From J061 sp003695725 [NCBI: Candidatus Schekmanbacteria bacterium] (GTDB lineage Bacteria; Schekmanbacteria; GWA2-38-11), in contig RFHX01000104.1 in NCBI GenBank assembly GCA_003695725.1, forward strand, positions 1 to 12,293: a stretch of DNA of 12,293 bases, given 5' to 3'. Positions 7,885 to 12,293 of this stretch are shown here, one piece after another (the first letter of the stretch is position 1; every line of letters begins with the position of its first letter). A program made the translations under genes and the position numbers. Under the pieces are notes generated by a model that did no database searches, was not told where the DNA came from, and saw nothing but the letters and a program-made list of their open reading frames with translations.

Positions 7885-9011
7885 CTGTCCACTTCTCCAA
7901 GTACTATATCCAATGTCCCTATTATGGCTATGACATCAGCTACAAGATGCCCCTGCACCATTTTCTTGAAGGATTCAAGATTTACAAATGAAGGAGGCCT
8001 TATCTTGACTCTGTAAGGCTTATCCGAGCCGTCGCTTACGATGTAAAATCCAAGCTCGCCTTTTGGCGCCTCAATGGAGCGGTAAACTTCTCCCTCAGGA
8101 GGTTTTATTATTCTTGGCACCTTTGCCATTATCTCACCATCAGGAATCTGCGAAAGTGCATCTTTGACAATCTTGACGCTCTGTCTCATCTCTTCAAGCC
8201 GCACGATATATCTGTCATATGTATCGCCTTTTGAACCTATGGGAACCTTGAAATCAAATCTATCGTAGATCGAATATGGTTCAGCTTTTCGCACATCCCA
8301 TTTCACTCCCGAGCCCCTCAAACTTGGTCCGCTCAATCCCAAATCGATTGCGTCTTCTCCTGAGATAACACCTATATCAACTGTGCGGTCGAGCCACATT
8401 CTATTCTTGCTCAAAAGCTGTTCATATTCATCAATATGCGCCGGGAAGGTATCAAGAAATTTTTTTGCCTTTTCTACGAATCCATCAGGCAAATCTGCCG
8501 CAACTCCGCCAATATGAATATAATTGTATGTAAGACGGGCGCCGCTCAGCATTTCAAATAAATCTAAAATATCTTCCCTCTCTCTAAAACAGTAGAGGAA
8601 AACTGTAACAGCACCTATATCCATTGCATGAGTGCCAAGCCAAAGCAGATGGCTTGCAATCCTCTGAAGCTCTGCGCAAATTACACGGATATATTCTGCT
8701 CTCTCAGGGATTTCTACGCCCAATAGCTTCTCAACGGCAAGCACATAGGCAAGATTGTTGCTCATAGAGGCAACATAATCCAAGCGGTCGGTATATACAA
8801 TATTCTGTCTGTAATCCCTTTGTTCACAAAGTTTTTCTACACCGCGATGAAGATAGCCGATAACAACCTCGCAGTCTTTCACGACTTCGCCGTCGAGAGT
8901 TAATATGAGCCGCAACACACCGTGGGTGCTGGGATGCTGAGGACCCATATTTACTATAATTTCTTCAGTCTTGAAATCTTCGCTCTCGCTGTTTTTTATT
9001 TTTTCAGGCAT
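7881..9011 (-). CDS. nuoD: NADH-quinone oxidoreductase subunit D (49 kDa type, quinone site)
   Basis: NuoD is the large hydrophilic subunit descended from the [NiFe]-hydrogenase large subunit; with NuoB it forms the quinone-reduction site. It is 376 residues long. The site residues known from the Thermus Nqo4 structure are conserved: His30 in GPQHPSTHGVLRL (equivalent to His38) and Tyr79 in TDRLDYVAS (equivalent to Tyr87). Other family blocks are IGYLHRGVEKL (51-61), LSGPSLRGSG and the C-terminal IGTLDIVLGEVDR. There are no CxxC pairs at either end, so it cannot bind NiFe and is not a hydrogenase subunit. The ATG at 9011 has AGGAG at 9021-9017 with a 5-base spacer and overlaps the end of nuoC by 8 bases. 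It is separate from nuoC, unlike the fused NuoCD of E. coli. Confidence 0.99.
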   Translation of the reverse strand: MPEKIKNSESEDFKTEEIIVNMGPQHPSTHGVLRLILTLDGEVVKDCEVVIGYLHRGVEKLCEQRDYRQNIVYTDRLDYVASMSNNLAYVLAVEKLLGVEIPERAEYIRVICAELQRIASHLLWLGTHAMDIGAVTVFLYCFREREDILDLFEMLSGARLTYNYIHIGGVAADLPDGFVEKAKKFLDTFPAHIDEYEQLLSKNRMWLDRTVDIGVISGEDAIDLGLSGPSLRGSGVKWDVRKAEPYSIYDRFDFKVPIGSKGDTYDRYIVRLEEMRQSVKIVKDALSQIPDGEIMAKVPRIIKPPEGEVYRSIEAPKGELGFYIVSDGSDKPYRVKIRPPSFVNLESFKKMVQGHLVADVIAIIGTLDIVLGEVDR

Positions 9012-9468
9012 CTTCGCTCCTGTATGGGAAATCCTTCCTCAATGGATGCCCCTGAAAATCATCTGTTAAAAGTATTCTTTTAAGGTTTGGATGTCCTGTA
9101 AAATTGATTCCCAACATATCATAGCATTCTCTTTCATGCCAATCTGCCGTAGCCCACACGCCTGTTACAGAAGGGACGCTCTCTCCCATACCCAAGCGCA
9201 CTTTTAGGCGCACTCTCTTTTTCCTTTCAATTGAAAAAAGATGATAGACTACTTCAAATTTTTTATCGCGGTCAGGGTAATGAACACCACAGAGGTCTGA
9301 AAGGAAATTAAATTTTTCTTCCTTTTTTAGATAATCACAAACCTCAACAATCTTGTTCGTTTTAACTATAAATGTCAGCTCGCTTTCAAGGTCTCTGTGC
9401 GCAGGCGCGCTTTCTATTGCGTCGCCAAATTTCTCAGCGAGCCGTTTGGCAATCCCATCATTGTCCAT
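9004..9468 (-). CDS. nuoC: NADH-quinone oxidoreductase subunit C (30 kDa type)
   Basis: NuoC is a hydrophilic subunit of the connecting arm that packs against NuoD; it holds no cofactor. The family signature is complete in the second half: [20 protein letters not shown] (108-127) and [17 protein letters not shown] (134-150). With the ATG at 9468 it has 154 residues, within the range for unfused NuoC. A TTG seven codons further upstream (9489) would give 161 residues, but it lies upstream of the only AAGGAG (9485-9480), so I prefer the ATG. The start overlaps the end of nuoB by 11 bases and the end overlaps nuoD by 8, suggesting coupled translation of B, C and D. Confidence 0.96.
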   Translation of the reverse strand: MDNDGIAKRLAEKFGDAIESAPAHRDLESELTFIVKTNKIVEVCDYLKKEEKFNFLSDLCGVHYPDRDKKFEVVYHLFSIERKKRVRLKVRLGMGESVPSVTGVWATADWHERECYDMLGINFTGHPNLKRILLTDDFQGHPLRKDFPYRSEDA

Positions 9469-9955
9469 CCGCTTCTTTTCTCCTTGCAATAGTCATCGTC
9501 TCAATCTTTTCCTGCAATTTCATCAAACCATGGCAAAGCGCTTCGGGACGGGGCGGACAACCGGGTATATAAACATCCACAGGGATTATTTTATCAACAC
9601 CCTGAACAACATTATAGGTTGGGAAAATTCCACCTGTATTTGCGCAAGCACCCATCGAAACAACCCATTTTGGGTCAGGCATCTGGTCATAAAGTTTTTT
9701 TATTACAGGCGCCATCTTTTTGGTTACAGTCCCAGCTATTATCATCATATCAGATTGTCTTGGAGAAGCCCTAAACAACATTCCAGACCTTTCAAAAAAA
9801 TCATATCGTGCCGCTCCTGTTGCCATCATTTCAATTGCACAGCAGGCAAGCCCAAAAGTCATTCCCCATAGCGCTGACTTTCTTGCCCAATTGAAGACAT
9901 AATCAACAGATGTTATCAAAACATTGGGACCAAATCTGTTTTCTATTAAACCCAT
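9458..9955 (-). CDS. nuoB: NADH-quinone oxidoreductase subunit B (cluster N2)
   Basis: NuoB carries the terminal 4Fe4S cluster N2, which reduces quinone at the NuoB-NuoD interface. The four ligands are visible: tandem Cys38-Cys39 in [10 protein letters not shown], Cys104 in [10 protein letters not shown] and Cys133 in [12 protein letters not shown]. The ASPRQSD block (63-69) and the GTVTKKMAP stretch (75-83) are also family hallmarks. The 165-residue length is normal for NuoB. The ATG at 9955 follows AAGGAG at 9968-9963 with a 7-base spacer, and the gene overlaps the end of nuoA by 10 bases. The closest alternative families are the small subunits of group 4 [NiFe] hydrogenases, but the partner NuoD lacks NiFe ligands, so complex I is the better call. 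Confidence 0.99.
   Translation of the reverse strand: MGLIENRFGPNVLITSVDYVFNWARKSALWGMTFGLACCAIEMMATGAARYDFFERSGMLFRASPRQSDMMIIAGTVTKKMAPVIKKLYDQMPDPKWVVSMGACANTGGIFPTYNVVQGVDKIIPVDVYIPGCPPRPEALCHGLMKLQEKIETMTIARRKEADGQ
9480..9485 (-). promoter_or_regulatory. Shine-Dalgarno that fixes the nuoC start
   Basis: AAGGAG on the minus strand precedes the ATG at 9468 by 11 bases. The spacer is longer than ideal but purine-rich. The competing TTG at 9489-9487 is upstream of it, and no comparable site precedes that TTG. Confidence 0.6.
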
Positions 9956-10338
9956 TCAAGAGCTCCTTTTCTCCATGCGTAAAAATATCCCACAAGCAGT
10001 ATAAAAATAAAGAGCATCATCTCTATAAATCCAAACAGCGCAATGCGTTTATAAACTACTGCCCACGGAAAAAGAAAAATTGTTTCAACATCGAAAATTA
10101 TGAAAAGCACAGCAATTAAAAAATATCTCACATTATATGCGCCTCTTGCGTCTTTTGTGGCCGGTTCAATTCCACATTCATAAGTGCTGAGTTTCTCATC
10201 GTCAGGATTGTTTGGACGCACCAATAGCGCTACAACGAGTGTCCCAACTGCAAAAACAAGCGCCCCAAGAAGTAGAAGCAAAATCGGGATATACTCGCTG
10301 ATTGCGCGGTATTCGTTAAAATTTGAAAAGAAGTCCAT
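9946..10338 (-). CDS. nuoA: NADH-quinone oxidoreductase subunit A
   Basis: NuoA (ND3 homologue) is a three-helix membrane subunit at the heel of complex I. The family motif [11 protein letters not shown] (49-59) includes the loop cysteine Cys55 next to Glu54, corresponding to the loop that moves near the quinone site. [14 protein letters not shown] (79-92) carries the conserved Asp83 and Glu85. Helices lie at about 17-40, 70-92 and 99-121. The 130-residue length is normal. The ATG at 10338 has only a poor ribosome site (GGGTGA just upstream), in contrast to the strong sites of the genes that follow. It is the first gene of the operon and follows a leader of about 150 bases from the proposed promoter. 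Confidence 0.97.
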   Translation of the reverse strand: MDFFSNFNEYRAISEYIPILLLLLGALVFAVGTLVVALLVRPNNPDDEKLSTYECGIEPATKDARGAYNVRYFLIAVLFIIFDVETIFLFPWAVVYKRIALFGFIEMMLFIFILLVGYFYAWRKGALEWV

Positions 10339-10394
10339 CGTTCACCCAGCTCAAAAATTCACATCATCACGAAAATAAACGGGCGTGAAATAGC

Positions 10395-10431
10395 ATATCC
10401 CCTTAAAATAATCAAGATAAAAAAAGGGATA
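10395..10431 (-). other. Inverted repeat in the nuoA leader
   Basis: TATCCC at 10396-10401 is complementary to GGGATA at 10426-10431, and the stem can be extended on the loop side by CTT/AAG with a bulged base. The loop is AT-rich and long. Read on the minus strand it lies about 60 to 95 bases before the nuoA start, in the proposed leader. No T-run follows, so it is not a terminator. A role in folding of the leader is only a possibility. Confidence 0.25.
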
Positions 10432-10495
10432 GTGATATACTGTTATTGCTGGTCAATATGATAATTTTGAAAACTAATAAATTATAATAGTTTTA

Positions 10496-10522
10496 ATTAT
10501 ATCAGAATAGTATGCATCTCAA
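10496..10522 (-). promoter_or_regulatory. Candidate sigma-70-type promoter for the nuo operon
   Basis: Read on the minus strand, TTGAGA (10522-10517) is followed after 15 bases by TATAAT (10501-10496). The short spacer is offset by a TGA just before the hexamer, giving the extended -10 form TGnTATAAT. Transcription would begin near 10489, about 150 bases before nuoA. A second perfect TATAAT lies at 10486-10481 but has no recognisable -35 partner. This is the only convincing promoter seen upstream of nuoA. An expected sigma-70-like consensus in this organism is an assumption. Confidence 0.5.
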
Positions 10523-10764
10523 CGCTTAGAATAGGACTTTTTCCAAATCTTCATTCATTTTGTAAGACCTTTTAAAACCGACAAGAATTCCTCCATTCGT
10601 GTAGATTGCCCAATATCTTGCAAGCTCTTATGAAGGTGTGAGCAATTGCGGATTATTCGGTCAAGCTTAAATGAGACCTAATTTGTTGATTCCTAGCCAT
10701 TTTTTTTGAATGGTATGAACAGATCTTTCTTGTAATATCTATTAAAAAAAGGAGTTTCATAAGA

Positions 10765-10785
10765 AAAGTTCAGAGCGGCAGCTCT
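10765..10785 (-). terminator. Weak terminator candidate after the oxidoreductase gene
   Basis: On the minus strand, AGAGC-TGCC-GCTCT (10785-10772) forms a compact 5-base-pair hairpin with a 4-base loop, followed by GAAC and the T-rich TTTTCTT. It lies about 60 bases after the stop of the oxidoreductase gene and before the proposed nuo promoter, the right place to separate the two transcription units. The stem is short and the T-run imperfect. Confidence 0.35.
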
Positions 10786-10846
10786 CATTCCGTTTTCGTT
10801 TAATTCATATCTTCCTGCCATCAGCAGTCATTCAACAAGAACATAT

Positions 10847-11833
10847 TCATCCAAATGCAAGAATAATCTTACCTGAATTTTCATTATTCTCCATTCTTCG
10901 AGTTGCTTCATATAATTTTTCAAAAGGATAAATAGAATCAATGACTGGCTTAAGTTTCCCCTCATTAAAATGTGGCAAAACTTCCTTTGAAAATTTCTGC
11001 ACTGCATCTATTTTTTCTTCCAATGGGCGTGAGCGCAACACCGTGCCTATGATATGCAGTCGTTTGCTTAAAATGAGAGAAAGATTCGTCTCTGCCTTTA
11101 CACCTCCCATAACACCAACAACAATCAGTCTCCCCTTTTTTTTCAACAATGAGAGATTCTTTTGCCAATATGGAGCGCCAACTGTATCAAGGATTACTGC
11201 AACAGAACTTTTCCCGAATTTAGATTCAATAAGTTCCTGAAAATCTGATTCCTTATAATTTATTGCATAAAAATCGGCGTATTCTTTTATTTTGTCTATC
11301 TTTTCTTTACTTCCCACAGTGCCAATTGCAGTTGCAGAAAAAAGATTTACAATCTGGATTGCAGCGCTTCCAACTCCGCCTGCAGCAGAATGGATAAGCA
11401 CAATATCGCCTTCACTCATATTTCCCTGCGTCCTCAACGCATCATGGGCTGTTATAAATGCTTCGGGTACTGCCGCCGCTTCAACTAAATCAAGTGAATC
11501 TGGAATTTCCATAAGCAGTTTTTCGTTGATTACAATCTCTTCTGCATAAGTCCCTCCTGACGCAATACCAAAAACTCTTTCCCCTCCCTTCCATAAAGTT
11601 ACATCTTCACCAACTTCATCAACGACTCCTGAAAATTCCAAGCCCGGGATATCCTGCACCGTATCTTTTGGTGCAGGATAAAGTCCTCTGCGCTGAAGAA
11701 GGTCTGCGCGGTTCAAGGCAGTTGCCGCAATCTTGACTTTTACATTGCACTCCTCTGCTTTTAGCCCTTCCCTTTCTTCGATTACGAGATTTTCAATCTC
11801 CTTACCAAATTTTTTTATAACCGCGCACTTCAC
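10847..11833 (-). CDS. NAD(P)H:quinone oxidoreductase, zinc-free MDR family (PIG3/TP53I3-like)
   Basis: This is a medium-chain dehydrogenase/reductase without zinc, of the quinone oxidoreductase branch that transfers electrons from NAD(P)H to quinones or enone-type compounds; it is expected to be soluble. The N-terminal GroES-like domain (about 1-120) has the PIG3-type block LNRADLLQRRGLYPAP (40-55) and IPGLEFSGVVDEVG (62-75). The nucleotide-binding fold (about 121-265) has HSAAGGVGSAAIQI (148-161), with the AxxGxxG turn. No catalytic-zinc cysteine/histidine set is seen. The 328-residue length is normal. The start is GTG at 11833, within a GTGA overlap with the upstream gene's stop; GAGGA lies 10 bases upstream. 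It is probably co-transcribed with that gene. The substrate is unknown, and a functional link to the nuo operon is not shown by adjacency alone. Confidence 0.9.
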   Translation of the reverse strand: MKCAVIKKFGKEIENLVIEEREGLKAEECNVKVKIAATALNRADLLQRRGLYPAPKDTVQDIPGLEFSGVVDEVGEDVTLWKGGERVFGIASGGTYAEEIVINEKLLMEIPDSLDLVEAAAVPEAFITAHDALRTQGNMSEGDIVLIHSAAGGVGSAAIQIVNLFSATAIGTVGSKEKIDKIKEYADFYAINYKESDFQELIESKFGKSSVAVILDTVGAPYWQKNLSLLKKKGRLIVVGVMGGVKAETNLSLILSKRLHIIGTVLRSRPLEEKIDAVQKFSKEVLPHFNEGKLKPVIDSIYPFEKLYEATRRMENNENSGKIILAFG

Positions 11834-12293
11834 TTCTCAGCTATCCTCACTTCTTTCAATAAAAAAGATAAATACTCAGACAAGACATTTTCAATGACAT
11901 CCCTATCTGCGGCTATCCATATAATTCTTTTGCCATTCCTGAAAAAATAATGCTCCTGTCCCATTCCAACCACCCAATAAAGAGATTGATTATCTTTTTT
12001 CACTTCTCTCAATCCAGTAAAGAATCGATTGCCCTCAGAAATTTTTTTGACCATTCTCTCTATAAGCTCTTTCGCCTTCTCTTCATTCTGTGTTTCAGAA
12101 TAGTATATTGTTGCATCGTCCCTGCCATTTGAATATTGTGCAACATAGCCATTCTTCAATTCTACGCTTTTCCCATGAAGCCGATACAATTCTCTCAATG
12201 CAGGCCTGCCTAAGATAGAATCTTTCAATTCCAGCCCGGCAATCCTTTCAGGCGGATTCAAAGGCGCAAGCGGCTCCCTTTCGGGAAGACAGG
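11830..12293 (-). CDS. Unrecognised protein, N-terminus cut by the window edge; possible lipoprotein
   Basis: The frame is open from the window edge to a TGA at 11832-11830, giving at least 154 residues. A TTG at 12261 could start a 143-residue version, but the frame continues upstream with coding-like sequence and no good ribosome site precedes that TTG, so I treat the gene as partial. The first complete codon visible is Cys, followed by LPEREPLAPLNPPERIAG, a Pro/Glu-rich linker like that after the lipidated Cys of lipoproteins. The preceding codon ends in CC, compatible with Ala or Ser. The rest is a soluble mixed alpha/beta domain with YVAQYSNGRDDATIYYSE, a charged helix EEKAKELIERMVKKI and GQEHYFFRNGKRIIWIAAD. 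I do not recognise the family; the layout faintly recalls DUF6599-like proteins. It overlaps the oxidoreductase gene by 4 bases. Confidence 0.7.
   Translation of the reverse strand, partial: CLPEREPLAPLNPPERIAGLELKDSILGRPALRELYRLHGKSVELKNGYVAQYSNGRDDATIYYSETQNEEKAKELIERMVKKISEGNRFFTGLREVKKDNQSLYWVVGMGQEHYFFRNGKRIIWIAADRDVIENVLSEYLSFLLKEVRIAEK

Larger units (their letters stand above)
10339..10846. other. 508-base gap between the oxidoreductase gene and nuoA
   Basis: No convincing gene is present. The half near nuoA (10339-10525) is very AT-rich and holds the promoter and leader. The half near the oxidoreductase gene (10526-10846) holds short minus-strand open frames: 42 codons from an ATG at 10821 to a stop at 10693 (starting MAGRYELNENGM), without a ribosome site; 40 codons at 10677-10555 without a proper start (containing LDRIIRNC); and 33 codons at 10627-10526 overlapping the last in another frame (ending MNEDLEKVLF). 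None is recognised. They may be remnants of a decayed gene, or chance. Confidence 0.4.

Noticed and set aside
7421-7900. A 159-codon minus-strand frame with many Cys residues, out of frame with nuoH.
   Set aside because: It overlaps nuoH in another frame; the nuoH frame has strong family motifs, and the Cys residues show no cluster-binding spacing.
9353-9871. A 172-codon open frame on the plus strand.
   Set aside because: It lies opposite nuoB and nuoC, which have complete family signatures. Its translation is Ser/His/Arg-rich without any recognisable motif, as expected of an antisense shadow.
5642-9955. The cluster as a group 4 membrane-bound [NiFe] hydrogenase (Ech/Mbh/Hyf type), which shares NuoB, D, H, I and L homologues.
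   Set aside because: NuoD lacks both CxxC pairs needed to bind NiFe, keeps the quinone-site His30 and Tyr79, and nuoA, J, K, M and N are all present.
10395-10431. The inverted repeat in the nuoA leader as a terminator for the upstream gene.
   Set aside because: No T-run follows the stem in the direction of transcription, and it lies downstream of the proposed nuo promoter.
1-12293. tRNA, rRNA, CRISPR arrays, insertion sequences or phage genes.
   Set aside because: I saw no repeat-spacer pattern, no transposase or integrase motifs and no tRNA-like cloverleaf; almost all of the window is accounted for by coding sequence.

Overview
The window is an AT-rich bacterial segment (about 60% A+T by eye, not computed). 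Every gene I can support lies on the minus strand, so transcription runs from high to low coordinates. It is dominated by one gene cluster for proton-pumping respiratory complex I (NADH-dehydrogenase-type, NDH-1) in the order nuoA-B-C-D-H-I-J-K-L-M-N. Nothing identifies the species. Separate (unfused) nuoC and nuoD, Shine-Dalgarno sequences of the AGGAG type and a possible lipoprotein fit a respiring bacterium, probably Gram-negative.

Layout in transcription order. (1) 12293-11830: a protein cut by the window edge whose first visible residues look like the start of a mature lipoprotein. (2) 11833-10847: a zinc-free MDR-family NAD(P)H:quinone oxidoreductase of the PIG3 type, overlapping the previous gene by 4 bases. 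(3) 10846-10339: about 500 bases without a convincing gene, holding a weak terminator candidate, possible decayed coding sequence, a good sigma-70-like promoter and a leader of about 150 bases. (4) 10338-28: eleven nuo genes, tightly packed, with short overlaps at A/B, B/C, C/D, D/H and I/J and gaps of 9 to 40 bases elsewhere. (5) 27-1: too short to show how the operon ends.

How the genes work together. NuoB, C, D and I form the iron-sulfur and quinone-reducing connecting arm. NuoA, H, J and K form the membrane heel that couples quinone chemistry to pumping. NuoL, M and N are the three antiporter-like proton channels. Their key charged residues, the N2 cluster cysteines of NuoB, the two 4Fe4S motifs of NuoI and the quinone-site His/Tyr of NuoD are all present, so the enzyme looks functional. 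The NADH-oxidising module NuoE-F-G, which in the classical 14-gene operon sits between nuoD and nuoH, is absent: nuoD and nuoH overlap directly. The locus therefore encodes an 11-subunit complex, as in cyanobacteria and Chlorobi, whose electron donor must be a ferredoxin-like protein, another dehydrogenase, or a NuoEFG set encoded elsewhere.

I found no mobile element, CRISPR array, RNA gene or clearly new system. The points most worth checking are the missing donor module, the nuoI/nuoJ junction, the tails on NuoM and NuoI, the 500-base gap and the possible lipoprotein.
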